From Mesorhizobium sp. M1C.F.Ca.ET.210.01.1.1 (GTDB taxonomy: Bacteria; Pseudomonadota; Alphaproteobacteria; Rhizobiales; Rhizobiaceae), in assembly GCF_004791585.1 (NCBI RefSeq), contig NZ_SRUU01000028.1:1-64000 (forward strand): 64,000 nt of DNA, given 5' to 3'. The first letter of the stretch is position 1. The number at the start of each line of letters is the position of its first letter. Made by a program: the position numbers and the translations under genes. This document shows, one piece after another, positions 8,167-16,801 of this stretch. The notes under the pieces are model-generated. The model was not told the DNA's origin, ran no database searches, and was given only the letters and a program-made list of their open reading frames with translations.

Positions 8167-8907
8167 ATGCGCGTCGCGATCCTGTCTGACATTCATGCCA
8201 ACCGCGAGGCGTTCGACGCAGTCCTGGAGGCTGTCGGCAAACAGGCCCCGGACCAGTTGGTGCTGCTTGGCGATCTGGTCGGCTATGGGCCCGACCCTGT
8301 CTATGTCGTCGAGAAGGCTGCCGATCTGGTCGAGGGCGGCGCATTCTGCATCAAGGGCAACCACGACGAAGCGGTGGCGGTCAGCCCGAACGGCATGACC
8401 GAAAACGCGCGGACCGCCATCGAATGGACCCGCGAACGCCTCGCGGCGAAGCATTTCGATTTCCTGGCACGGCTGCCGCTCTCGCTCCGGTCCGAAGACC
8501 GGCTCTATGTTCACGCCAGCGCGGAACGGCCGGAGAAATGGTTGTATATACGCGACATGGACGCGGCGGAACGCTGCCTGTCAGCAAGCGATGCCCGCTT
8601 CATCTTCTGCGGCCATACCCACATTCCGGCCATCTATTACGCCTTGCCGGGCAGCCGGCCGATCCATTTTTCGCCGCTGGACAACGTGGCTGCGCCTTTG
8701 TCGGCGCTGCGACGGCATCTGATCGTCGTTGGAGCCGTCGGCCAACCGCGCGATCGCAACCCGGCAGCCTGCTTCGCGCTTCTCGATACCAGCCGGCATG
8801 AGGTGACGATGGTTCGCGTTCCCTATGATTACGAAGAAACCGCCCGCAAGGTTCAGGCGTCCGGCCTGCCCACCTGGCTTGGCATGCGCTTGAAGATCGG
8901 CCGCTAG
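8167..8907 (+). CDS. Calcineurin-like metallophosphoesterase
   Basis: A 246-residue phosphoesterase with the standard metal-binding motifs in order: LSDIHAN (residue 6 on), GDLVGYGPDP (about 36), GNHD (about 62) and GHTH (about 152). The GDLVGYG form is typical of a bacterial subfamily distantly related to protein phosphatases. There is no signal peptide, so it is cytoplasmic. The gene ends 17 bp before a Ser/Thr kinase gene on the same strand. This suggests a matched kinase/phosphatase pair, though the substrate is not shown by sequence. Confidence 0.88.
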   Translation: MRVAILSDIHANREAFDAVLEAVGKQAPDQLVLLGDLVGYGPDPVYVVEKAADLVEGGAFCIKGNHDEAVAVSPNGMTENARTAIEWTRERLAAKHFDFLARLPLSLRSEDRLYVHASAERPEKWLYIRDMDAAERCLSASDARFIFCGHTHIPAIYYALPGSRPIHFSPLDNVAAPLSALRRHLIVVGAVGQPRDRNPAACFALLDTSRHEVTMVRVPYDYEETARKVQASGLPTWLGMRLKIGR

Positions 8908-8924
8908 CTTCCCGGAGAGGATCG

Positions 8925-10337
8925 ATGGAGAGGTACGAAACAGGGGCAAGCATCGACGGTTTCGAACTCGTCGAAAGGCTCCCGTCCGGCGGCATGGCGT
9001 CACTCTGGCGCGCGAAAAATCCGAAGTTCGATTTCCCGCTTCTGTTGAAGATCCCCTTTCTCGACCCGGGTGGGGACGTCTCAGTCATACTTGGCTTCGA
9101 GGCCGAGGAGCTGATCCTCAAACGCCTGTCGGGTGCGCACGTGCCGCGCTACGCCGCATCCGGAAACCTGGCGACGGTCCCGTACATAGCAATGGAATTC
9201 GTCACCGGTATCGGCCTGGCGGAAATGACGGGCCGCGCGCCGCTGCCGCCGGACGAGGTGGCAAGGATCGGCGGCGAAATCGCGAAGGCGCTCGCCGCCT
9301 TGCATCGCCAGAAGGTCGTTCACCTCGATCTCAAGCCCGAGAACATCATTCTGGCGGAACGCGGCGCCGTGCTTCTGGATTTCGGTCTCGCCCGCCACGC
9401 CGAGCTTCCGGACCTTCTCGGCGAGGAGAGCTCCGTGCCGATGGGCACCGCAGCCTATATTTCGCCGGAACAGGTGCTGGGCGAAAGGTCCGATCCTGCG
9501 AGCGACCTGTTCGCGCTGGGCTGCATCCTCTATCAGCTCGCCACCGGCGAGGAGCCATTCGGGCGTCCCGCCACCTTCGCAGGAATGAAGCGCAGGCTCT
9601 ATCATGCGCCCAAGCCGCCACGGGACTTCGACAAGGCCATTCCGCGGTGGCTGGAAGCCATCATCCTCCGATGCATGGAAGTCGACAGGTCCAGGCGGTA
9701 TGGCGAGGCGGCGCATGTTCTCTCGGATCTCAGAAACCCCGACCAGGTCGTGGTTGCCCTGAAGCGCGTGCCGGCGAACAAACGGGCCTGGGACGGGATC
9801 AGGAACCTTTTCCGCAGGACGGATGAGAAATCGCTAGTGGGCAAGCCGGCCGGCTCCGCGGCACGCGCCGGGCCGCCGATCGTTCTGGCCGCGGTCGACC
9901 TCGCCAACGGCAGCGATGCGCTGGCAGGCGAGGTCCTCAACGAAACCGCGCGGGTCCTTGCGGCGCGCGAGGATTCCTGGCTGGCCTGCGTGACGGTGTT
10001 GAAGACCGAGATCGTCGGCAACACGCCGAGCGTCGACGAATCAGGGCGCCTGGTCTATCTGCAGCGGCTGGTCGCGCTGAAGGACTGGGCGCGTTCGCTG
10101 CATCTGCCGGAAGACCGCATAAGCTATCACGTGCTGGAAGCCGTCAGTCCGGCCGACGCGATCCTCAACTACGCCGAGCACAATGACGTCGGGCACATCG
10201 TTGTCGGAGCCCGATCGTCCTCGGCAATTCGGCGGCACCTCGGCAGTGTCTCGACCAAGGTCGTGGCGCGAGCCCTTTGCTCGGTGTCGGTCGTCCGGTT
10301 GAAGGTGATCGAGGAGCAAAGGCAGCTGCCGCCTTGA
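8925..10337 (+). CDS. Ser/Thr protein kinase fused to a universal stress protein domain
   Basis: A 470-residue two-domain protein. The Hanks-type kinase domain (about residues 12-265) has the glycine loop LPSGGMASLWRA, the ATP lysine in LLLKIP, catalytic loop HLDLKPEN, DFG, and ISPEQ. The residue before the catalytic Asp is Leu rather than Arg, so it is a non-RD kinase. A UspA-like domain follows (about 315-462), ending in VVGARSSS and LGSVSTKVV. No transmembrane segment is seen, unlike many PknB-type kinases. With the phosphoesterase just upstream it may form a reversible phosphorylation switch that senses nucleotide or stress. Confidence 0.88.
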   Translation: MERYETGASIDGFELVERLPSGGMASLWRAKNPKFDFPLLLKIPFLDPGGDVSVILGFEAEELILKRLSGAHVPRYAASGNLATVPYIAMEFVTGIGLAEMTGRAPLPPDEVARIGGEIAKALAALHRQKVVHLDLKPENIILAERGAVLLDFGLARHAELPDLLGEESSVPMGTAAYISPEQVLGERSDPASDLFALGCILYQLATGEEPFGRPATFAGMKRRLYHAPKPPRDFDKAIPRWLEAIILRCMEVDRSRRYGEAAHVLSDLRNPDQVVVALKRVPANKRAWDGIRNLFRRTDEKSLVGKPAGSAARAGPPIVLAAVDLANGSDALAGEVLNETARVLAAREDSWLACVTVLKTEIVGNTPSVDESGRLVYLQRLVALKDWARSLHLPEDRISYHVLEAVSPADAILNYAEHNDVGHIVVGARSSSAIRRHLGSVSTKVVARALCSVSVVRLKVIEEQRQLPP

Positions 10338-10441
10338 TGCCGTCGCGGTCTTGCAAGACCGTCCACGCTTGACTTCGGCCTTGCCTGCCTGTCGACTGCA
10401 CCTGGAATTGCTTTGGGCTTTGCGAGGGGCAGCGTCCTGAC

Positions 10442-11143
10442 ATGGCGTCGATCAACCAGCGACCTGCGGGCCGGCCGGACAGCGGGCTCTCTTTCATCCC
10501 GGTGGCGTGGCTGATCATCGTCATGGGCCTGTCGGCCTACGGCCTCATCTCGAACTGGCGGCTGATCGGCGACTTCAACCTGCCGCAAAGCGTGTTCTTC
10601 CTGATCTATGGCGGGCTTGCCGGCGGCGTCGTCACCATTTTGTGGGGGCTTTACCTGCTCGGTCTTGCCTTCAACCGGTCGGCGCGTTTCCCGCGGCACT
10701 ATACGATCTGGCAAGCGGCGATCATCCTGTGGCTCATCGTGCGCCAGGCCTATACGCTTCTGGTGCCCGACTTCGTCTTCTCGGCCGAAGCACTGGGTTT
10801 CACGCTCGCCGAGATCGCGATCAGCCTGCTCTGCATCTACCTGCTGCGGCACGGCGCCGGCGCCGAGACGGTCTACGCCAATCCAGAGACCGGGCGCCCA
10901 CCGCTGCTGGTCTCGCTGGTCGCCGCCCTGCTCGGCATCATCCTTGGCGGCGCCATCGGTGCCGGCGCCGGATTTCTCGCCGGATCGCTCATCGCCGACG
11001 CCACCCATATGAGCTGCTTCGAGGGCGCCTGCGGGTTCTTTGCCGCCTTCATAGGCCTCGCAGGCCTGATCGTCGGGGCGATCGCCGGCGGCATCTTCGC
11101 AATCTGGCGGGTCAACAGGCGGAAGCCAGTGAGACCGGCCTGA
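10442..11143 (+). CDS. Multi-pass membrane protein, N-terminal part DUF2569-like
   Basis: A 233-residue inner-membrane protein with about six hydrophobic segments. The first half (FIPVAWLIIVMGLSAYG onward) resembles the DUF2569 helix pattern. The second half has glycine/alanine-rich helices (LGGAIGAGAGFLAG, GLIVGAIAGG) with two cysteines between them in MSCFEGACG. It lies 104 bp after the kinase gene. There is no enzymatic motif and no function can be assigned. Confidence 0.7.
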   Translation: MASINQRPAGRPDSGLSFIPVAWLIIVMGLSAYGLISNWRLIGDFNLPQSVFFLIYGGLAGGVVTILWGLYLLGLAFNRSARFPRHYTIWQAAIILWLIVRQAYTLLVPDFVFSAEALGFTLAEIAISLLCIYLLRHGAGAETVYANPETGRPPLLVSLVAALLGIILGGAIGAGAGFLAGSLIADATHMSCFEGACGFFAAFIGLAGLIVGAIAGGIFAIWRVNRRKPVRPA

Positions 11144-11144
11144 A

Positions 11145-11188
11145 GCAATTACAGGAAAAGTGCGTAGCGGTTTTCCGTCCGCAATTGC
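11145..11188. repeat. Palindromic intergenic repeat (GGAAAACCG family)
   Basis: An imperfect palindrome that starts and ends with GCAATT/AATTGC and contains CGGTTTTCCG at its centre-right. The same layout recurs at 41050-41092 and 41480-41523, and more loosely at 23003-23051 and 42671-42730. It lies just after the stop codon of the membrane protein. Confidence 0.7.
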
Positions 11189-11290
11189 GTCAAACAAGAT
11201 CGGCTCAAAATCACGTGTCGCGATTGCCTGGCGGTTGCGCACGCTCTATGTCGGTTGCGGGCACGGGAGTTTCCCGGGGAGTGCGTTGGG

Positions 11291-11611
11291 ATGTTGCGTT
11301 TCATCTTTCGGCTGGCGGCCATGGTTGCATTGTCGATTTCCGTCATCATGGCGGTGATCGACACGACGCGCTCGGTGGCGGCGTCGGCGCTCGTCATGAC
11401 ACCGCTCAACGCCAGCTGGCTGGCGGTATCGCCCGACACCCGCGCGGCCTTCGAAACCTATGTGCGCGCCAAAGCCGGTCCGCTGGTCTGGGACGTCGCC
11501 ATCGCCTGGGTGCTCAGCCAACCAGGCTTCGCGGTGTTCACGGTGCTGGCGTTCCTGCTCTACGCCGTCGGCTATCGGCGGCGACGTCACGAATTCGCCC
11601 CGACCAACTGA
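11291..11611 (+). CDS. Small membrane protein of unknown function
   Basis: A 106-residue protein with two likely membrane helices: IFRLAAMVALSISVIMAVI near the N-terminus and a second around VLSQPGFAVFTVLAFLLYAVG. A basic tail GYRRRRHE follows. The start is placed at MLRFIF, preceded by a GGGGAG ribosome site, rather than 12 codons upstream. It lies immediately ahead of the nucleoside-transport genes but has no known link to them. Confidence 0.6.
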   Translation: MLRFIFRLAAMVALSISVIMAVIDTTRSVAASALVMTPLNASWLAVSPDTRAAFETYVRAKAGPLVWDVAIAWVLSQPGFAVFTVLAFLLYAVGYRRRRHEFAPTN

Positions 11612-11665
11612 CGCGGACGTTCGCTCTGCTCGAAACGGTCGGTCCGGCCACTTTTTCCAACAGGT

Positions 11666-11686
11666 CAAAATTCCACGTGAATTTTG
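11666..11686. promoter_or_regulatory. Perfect palindrome upstream of the BMP binding-protein gene
   Basis: CAAAATTC and GAATTTTG are perfect 8-bp inverted arms around a CACGT centre. The site is 130 bp ahead of the nucleoside-binding-protein start. Its size and symmetry fit an operator for a dimeric repressor. There is no T-run after it, which argues against a terminator. Confidence 0.5.
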
Positions 11687-11815
11687 TTTCGGGCCGTGCC
11701 AGATTGGCCGCGAGCGGGAGGGGCATATACACTTCCTGCCTGACGTCGCAGGCCTGCCGGAGAACCGGGCAGGCAGGCGGTGCAAACGGAAAATAACCGA
11801 CAGGGTGTGGATCAC

Positions 11816-12805
11816 ATGAAACGTATCGTTCTCGGCCTCCTGGCCGCAACTGCAATGGTTCTTCCGGCTTTCGCCGCGGATGTCCAGCCGGCCATCCTCT
11901 ACGATCTCGGCGGCAAGTTCGACAAATCCTTCAACGAGGCCGCCTACCACGGCGCCGAGAAGTTCAAGCAAGAAACCGGCGTGGCTTACGTCGAATTCGA
12001 AGTTTCCAACGCCTCGCAGCGCGAGCAGGCACTGCGCCGCTTCGCCGAGGACGGCCGCAACCCGATCGTGATGGCCGGCTTTGCCTGGGAAGATGCGCTG
12101 AAGAAGGTCGCGGCCGAATATACCGACCTCAACTTCGCCATCATCGACGATGCCGTCGACCTGCCCAATGTCCGCTCGCTGGTCTTCAAGGAGAACGAAG
12201 GCTCCTATCTCGTCGGCATCATGGCGGCGATGGCGTCGAAGTCGAAGAAGGTCGGCTTCGTCGGCGGCATGGACATCCCGCTGATCCGCAAGTTTGAATG
12301 TGGCTATGTCGGCGGCGCCAAGTCGGCCGGCGCGACCGAAGTCATCCAGAACATGACCGGCGACACGCCGGCCGCCTGGAACGACCCGGCCAAGGGCGGC
12401 GAGATCGCCAAGACGCAGATCGACCAGGGCGCGGACGTCGTCTACGCCGCCGCCGGCGGCACCGGCGTCGGCGTGCTGCAGGCGGCTGCGGATGCCGGCA
12501 AACTCGGCATCGGCGTCGATTCCAACCAGAACGGCCTGCAGCCCGGCAAGGTGCTGACCTCGATGCTGAAGCGCGTCGACGTTGCCGTCTACAACGCCTT
12601 CATGGACGGCAAGAACGGCACGTTCAAGGGCGGCGTCGAGAATCTCGGCCTCAAGGAAGGCGGCGTCGACTACGCCATGGACGACAATAACAAGGCGCTG
12701 GTGACCGACGAGATGAAGGCGGCGGTCGAAAAGGCCAAGGCCGATATCATCGCAGGCACGGTCCAGGTGCACGACTATACTGCCGACAACAAGTGCCCGT
12801 ATTGA
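11816..12805 (+). CDS. BMP-family ABC transporter substrate-binding protein (nucleoside type)
   Basis: A 329-residue periplasmic lipoprotein-like binding protein of the basic membrane protein (BMP/PnrA) family, which binds purine and other nucleosides in characterised members. A signal peptide ends near LPAFAAD. Family stretches include GGKFDKSFNEAAYHGAE and KENEGSYLVGIMAAM. The start chosen is MKRIVLG; another ATG lies 36 bases upstream. Matching ATPase and permease genes lie at 14132-17773, followed by nucleoside-salvage enzymes, which strongly supports nucleoside uptake. A terminator follows the gene, so it is probably a separate, highly expressed unit. Confidence 0.9.
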   Translation: MKRIVLGLLAATAMVLPAFAADVQPAILYDLGGKFDKSFNEAAYHGAEKFKQETGVAYVEFEVSNASQREQALRRFAEDGRNPIVMAGFAWEDALKKVAAEYTDLNFAIIDDAVDLPNVRSLVFKENEGSYLVGIMAAMASKSKKVGFVGGMDIPLIRKFECGYVGGAKSAGATEVIQNMTGDTPAAWNDPAKGGEIAKTQIDQGADVVYAAAGGTGVGVLQAAADAGKLGIGVDSNQNGLQPGKVLTSMLKRVDVAVYNAFMDGKNGTFKGGVENLGLKEGGVDYAMDDNNKALVTDEMKAAVEKAKADIIAGTVQVHDYTADNKCPY

Positions 12806-12830
12806 TCGGCAACTGAAGCGAGAAATGTCG

Positions 12831-12863
12831 ACCGCCGGGCGAAGGCTCGGCGGTTTCCTTTTT
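12831..12863 (+). terminator. Intrinsic terminator after the BMP gene
   Basis: The arms ACCGCCG and CGGCGGT enclose a 10-base loop and run directly into a T-rich tract (TTTCCTTTTT). It lies 26 bp after the stop codon. This would separate the abundant binding protein from the genes that follow. Confidence 0.8.
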
Positions 12864-12874
12864 GGGCAGGCATC

Positions 12875-13330
12875 ATGCAACCGACAATCGAAGCCATGAC
12901 GGACCGCGACGTCGAGGCCGTCGCGAGGCTGCGTCTGGCCGCCTTCTTCGAGGGCACCGGCCGCACGCTCGAAGAGGACATGGCCGGGCTTCGTGGGCTG
13001 ATCGCGGGCGACGGGTTCGAGGTGGCCTTCGTCGTTCGCCTCGGCGGTTCGCCGATCGGCAGCTGCCTGTTCGTCCGCAACGAGATCGATCCGGCACATG
13101 ATCTGACGCCCTGGCTTGCCGGGCTTGTCGTTGACGAGGCTTGTCGAAGGCGGGGCATTGGCACCGCGCTGGTGCGAGCCGTCGAAGCCCATGCGGTATC
13201 GGCCGGCGTCGGCATGCTCCATCTCTACACTTGGCAGGCGCGACGCTTTTACGAGGCGCTCGGCTGGACATCGGTCGAGCCCTTCGAGCAGGATGGCGAG
13301 CCGATGCTCCTGATGTCGCGCGAGCTATAG
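12875..13330 (+). CDS. GNAT-family N-acetyltransferase
   Basis: A 151-residue acetyltransferase domain. The acetyl-CoA-binding segment is VDEACRRRGIGTALVRAVE (about residues 86-104), with the R-R-G-I-G core. A typical beta-bulge and C-terminal YEALGW motif follow. The substrate is unknown. The gene starts 12 bp after the terminator of the BMP gene and overlaps the end of the convergent gene by 6 bp. Its place inside the nucleoside-transport region does not prove a shared role. Confidence 0.85.
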   Translation: MQPTIEAMTDRDVEAVARLRLAAFFEGTGRTLEEDMAGLRGLIAGDGFEVAFVVRLGGSPIGSCLFVRNEIDPAHDLTPWLAGLVVDEACRRRGIGTALVRAVEAHAVSAGVGMLHLYTWQARRFYEALGWTSVEPFEQDGEPMLLMSREL

Positions 13331-13732
13331 CGTGCCCGCGAGATAGCCCAGCGCGAACGCCGCCAGCAGCGCCATCGCGATGACAAATCCGAGCCGGCGG
13401 CCGAGCGAATGTAGGCCGACGCCATAGGGCTTGCGCTCGAGCCTGTGGACCATGACCGGCTGCGGCTTTGCCTCGCCATTGCGCAGGCCGGCAAGCCGCA
13501 TTTGCGGCATCTCGCCAAGTCGCCTCTGGACAAGCTTCCAGCGTTCGTCCGACGTCGCATTCGATGGCCCCGCAGAGACCAGCGCACGCATGCGTTCGGC
13601 AAGCCGCAGCACCGCGTCGCGAAAGGCGGGATCGATCTGAAGGTCGCGCTCGGCGCGGGCACGCTCCCTGTCGTCCATCAGGCCGAAGACGTAGTCGCCG
13701 GCCCTTGCGATGCGGTCTCCTTCACTGGCCAT
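13325..13732 (-). CDS. Anti-sigma-factor-like membrane protein
   Basis: A 135-residue protein with an N-terminal helical domain (AGDYVFGLMDDRERARAERD and following) like the N-terminus of RskA-type anti-sigma factors. A single C-terminal membrane helix follows (GFVIAMALLAAFALGYLAG). No sigma-factor gene lies next to it in this window, so a partner, if any, is elsewhere. It is followed at its 3' end by the convergent GNAT gene. The assignment is by overall pattern only, since the usual zinc-binding HxxxCxxC motif is absent. Confidence 0.55.
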   Translation of the reverse strand: MASEGDRIARAGDYVFGLMDDRERARAERDLQIDPAFRDAVLRLAERMRALVSAGPSNATSDERWKLVQRRLGEMPQMRLAGLRNGEAKPQPVMVHRLERKPYGVGLHSLGRRLGFVIAMALLAAFALGYLAGTL

Positions 13733-13757
13733 GACCGTTTCTCTCCCAAATGCCCGC

Positions 13758-13967
13758 TTACCAGTGTGGCGGCTTGGTCACCGGCACGTCGGGCGCAGCC
13801 TGCTCCTCCAAAGCCAGGAACCGGTCGGTGAGGGCGGCGAGCTTGCGTTCCATGCGCTCGATCACCTTCCACTGCTCGGCGATCTGGCCGGACAGTTCCT
13901 CGATCGTCTTGTCCTGCTCGGCGGCGCGGATTTCCAGCGTCGTCAGCCGGTCGTCAGGCTTGCTCAT
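13758..13967 (-). CDS. slyX: SlyX family protein
   Basis: A 69-residue coiled-coil protein. It carries the family pattern: DDRLTTLEIRAAEQDKTIEEL near the start, a helical middle, and a C-terminus ending PPHW (PPHY in most relatives). The role of SlyX is not established. It lies 25 bp upstream of the anti-sigma-like gene on the same strand and may be co-transcribed with it. Confidence 0.85.
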   Translation of the reverse strand: MSKPDDRLTTLEIRAAEQDKTIEELSGQIAEQWKVIERMERKLAALTDRFLALEEQAAPDVPVTKPPHW

Positions 13968-14131
13968 TCAAAACCCGGGCTCTGTGAATGTGTAACTCCC
14001 GGCCACCTTCGAAATTGACAAGCGCGCGGGGATTTGTCGAGAGTGAATGGCGTTCCGGCCAATTGGCACGGGCGGGGCATCATGCTAGGCATTTTGACCA
14101 AGCGATAAAAAAACGAGTGGGAACAGGCTGC

Positions 14132-15664
14132 ATGGCGCAAGCCGCAATCGAGCTCATAGGCATCAACAAGAGTTTTGGCGCCGTGCGCGCCAACCGCGAC
14201 ATCAACCTGGAAGTCGCGCGCGGCACCATCCACGGCATTGTCGGCGAGAACGGCGCCGGCAAGTCGACGCTGATGTCGATCCTCTACGGCTTCTACCAGG
14301 CCGACAGCGGCGAGATCCACGTCGGCGGCAAGCCGGTGTCGATCAACACCTCCAACGACGCGATCGCGCTCGGCATCGGCATGGTGCACCAGCACTTCAT
14401 GCTGGTCGACAATTTCACGGTGCTCGAAAACGTCATCCTCGGCGCCGAGAACGATGCGCTCCTGAAGAGCAGCATCGCCAAGGCGCGCTCCGAGCTCGAG
14501 CGGCTGGAGCGCGAATACGGCCTCGAGGTCGATCCCGACGCCATCATCGAGGAACTGCCGGTCGGCCTGCAGCAGCGCGTCGAGATCCTCAAGGCGCTCT
14601 ATCGCGGCGCCGAGATCCTGATCCTCGACGAGCCGACCGGGGTTTTGACGCCGGCCGAGGCCGATCACCTGTTCCGCATCCTCAAGCAATTGAAGGAGCA
14701 GGGAAAAACGGTGGTGCTGATCACGCACAAGCTGCGCGAGATCATGGCCATCACCGACACCGTCTCGGTCATGCGCCAGGGGACCATGGTGGCCACCAGG
14801 GCGACGAAGGAAACCACGGTCGGCGAATTGGCCGAACTGATGGTCGGGCGGCGCGTGCTCTTGCGGGTCGAGAAGGGCCAGTCGGAAGCCGGCGCGATAA
14901 AACTCTCGGTCAAGAACCTGACGGTCAAGGATTCCCGCGGCGTCACCATGGTCGACGACGTCTCGTTCGACGTGCGCGGCGGCGAGATCGTCGGCATCGC
15001 CGGCGTGGCCGGCAACGGCCAGTCGGAACTGCTCGAGGCGATCTCCGGCATAAGGCACGCCGTCTCCGGCGAGGTCATGCTCGAGGGCAGGCCGGTCGAC
15101 CTCACCGGCAAGGCCGACCCGGGCGAATTGCGCGACCGCGGTCTCGCCCACGTGCCGGAGGACCGGCATCATGTCGGGCTGGTGCTCGCCTTCGAGGAGA
15201 ACGAGAACTCGATCCTCGGCTATCACGACGACGAGCGCTATTTGAAGGGACCTTTCCTCAACGTCGATGCCATCATGGCCGACGCGAAGGACAAGATCGA
15301 AAAATACGACATCCGTCCCGGCAATCCGCGGCTGAGGACAGCCAATTTCTCGGGCGGCAACCAGCAGAAGATCGTGCTGGCGCGGGAGATGGAGCAGGAT
15401 CCAGGCGTGCTGATCGTCGGCCAGCCGACGCGCGGCGTCGATGTCGGCGCCATCGAATTCATCCACAAGCGGCTGATCGCCATGCGCGACCAGGGCAAGG
15501 CGGTGCTGGTGGTGTCGGTGGAGCTCGACGAGATCCGCTCGCTGTCGGACCGCATCCTGGTGATGTTCGCCGGCCGCATCGTCGGCGAGCACGGGCCGGA
15601 GGCGACGGAAGGCGAGCTTGGTCTCTTGATGGCCGGTGTCGAGCACCAGGAGGCCGCCGAATGA
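14132..15664 (+). CDS. Nucleoside (BMP-type) ABC transporter ATP-binding protein
   Basis: A 510-residue double ATPase of the sugar/nucleoside importer type. The first half has Walker A GENGAGKST and Walker B LILDEPTGVL, with a variant signature LPVGLQQRVEILKAL. The second half has a degenerate Walker A (GVAGNGQSE), signature FSGGNQQKIVLAREM and GQPTRGVDVG. One canonical and one degenerate site is normal for this family. The start is MAQAAIEL. The stop overlaps the next permease start by 4 bases (ATGA). It powers the importer whose binding protein is at 11816-12805. Confidence 0.92.
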   Translation: MAQAAIELIGINKSFGAVRANRDINLEVARGTIHGIVGENGAGKSTLMSILYGFYQADSGEIHVGGKPVSINTSNDAIALGIGMVHQHFMLVDNFTVLENVILGAENDALLKSSIAKARSELERLEREYGLEVDPDAIIEELPVGLQQRVEILKALYRGAEILILDEPTGVLTPAEADHLFRILKQLKEQGKTVVLITHKLREIMAITDTVSVMRQGTMVATRATKETTVGELAELMVGRRVLLRVEKGQSEAGAIKLSVKNLTVKDSRGVTMVDDVSFDVRGGEIVGIAGVAGNGQSELLEAISGIRHAVSGEVMLEGRPVDLTGKADPGELRDRGLAHVPEDRHHVGLVLAFEENENSILGYHDDERYLKGPFLNVDAIMADAKDKIEKYDIRPGNPRLRTANFSGGNQQKIVLAREMEQDPGVLIVGQPTRGVDVGAIEFIHKRLIAMRDQGKAVLVVSVELDEIRSLSDRILVMFAGRIVGEHGPEATEGELGLLMAGVEHQEAAE

Positions 15665-16800
15665 GCACGCCTTACGCAAAGCTGCCGGCCTGGGCCGACT
15701 ATGGGCTGATCCCGCTGATCAACCTGTCGGTCGCCTTCATCGTCGCCGGCTTCGTCGTCATGCTGGTCGGCGAGAATCCGTTCCGCGCCGCCGTGATCCT
15801 GGTGCAGGGCGCCTTCGGCCGGGGCACGGGTATCGCGTTTACCCTCTACTACGCCACGACCTTCATTTTCAGCGGGCTTTCGGTGGCGGTCGCCGTCCAT
15901 TGCGGGTTGTTCAATATTGGCGGCGAGGGGCAGGGCTATATAGCCGGGCTCGGCATCGGCGTCGTCTGCCTCGCCTTCGACAGCATTTTGCCATGGTGGC
16001 TGACCTTCCCGCTGGCAATCATCGCCGCGGCCGGCATGGGCGCGCTGTGGGCACTGATCCCGGCTTATCTGCAGGCCAAGCGCGGCTCGCACATCGTCAT
16101 CACAACCATCATGTTCAACTTTATCGCCGCCAGCGTCATGGTCTACGCGCTGGTCGACATCTTGAAGCCGGCCGGCTCGATGGCGCCGCAGACGCGCAAC
16201 TTCCTGCCCGGTGCGGAGCTGCCGAAGCTCAACTGGATAATAGAGCTCTTCGGCGCCAAGATCCGCTCGGCGCCGCTCAACATCTGCTTCCTGCTCGCGC
16301 TGATCATGGCCTTCCTGGTCTGGCTGCTGATCTGGCGCACCAAGCTCGGCTACGAGATGCGCACCTATGGCCACAGCCCGAAGGCGGCGCGCTATGCCGG
16401 CATTTCGGAAACCCGCATCATCCTGATCGCAATGGTCATCTCCGGCGCGCTGGCCGGCATGATGGCGCTCAATCCGGTGATGGGCGACCAGCACAATGTC
16501 GCGCTCGATTTCGTTTCCGGGGCAGGCTTCGTCGGCATCGCGGTGGCGCTGATGGGACGCTCGCACCCCGTGGGCATCGTGCTCGCGGCAATGCTGTTCG
16601 GCATGCTTTATCAAGGAGGTGCCGAGCTCGCCTTCGAAATGCCGGCGATCAGCCGTGACATGATCGTCATCATCCAGGGCCTGGTAATCCTGTTCGCCGG
16701 CGCGCTGGAGCACATGTTCAGGCCCTATATCCAGGCGCTGTTCGCCTCGCTCAGCCCGACGTCTGTCGGCATCGGAGCAGTCAAGGGGAAGGGGGCCTGA
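15661..16800 (+). CDS. Nucleoside ABC transporter permease 1
   Basis: A 379-residue inner-membrane permease of the BPD-transp-2 family used with BMP binding proteins. It has about ten hydrophobic helices, a glycine-rich GLFNIGGEGQ loop near residue 85, and the later LNPVMGDQHNVALDF segment. Translation is coupled to the ATPase by an ATGA overlap and to the next permease by a 1-bp gap. The two permeases would form a heterodimer. Confidence 0.92.
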   Translation: MSTPYAKLPAWADYGLIPLINLSVAFIVAGFVVMLVGENPFRAAVILVQGAFGRGTGIAFTLYYATTFIFSGLSVAVAVHCGLFNIGGEGQGYIAGLGIGVVCLAFDSILPWWLTFPLAIIAAAGMGALWALIPAYLQAKRGSHIVITTIMFNFIAASVMVYALVDILKPAGSMAPQTRNFLPGAELPKLNWIIELFGAKIRSAPLNICFLLALIMAFLVWLLIWRTKLGYEMRTYGHSPKAARYAGISETRIILIAMVISGALAGMMALNPVMGDQHNVALDFVSGAGFVGIAVALMGRSHPVGIVLAAMLFGMLYQGGAELAFEMPAISRDMIVIIQGLVILFAGALEHMFRPYIQALFASLSPTSVGIGAVKGKGA

Positions 16801-16801
16801 C

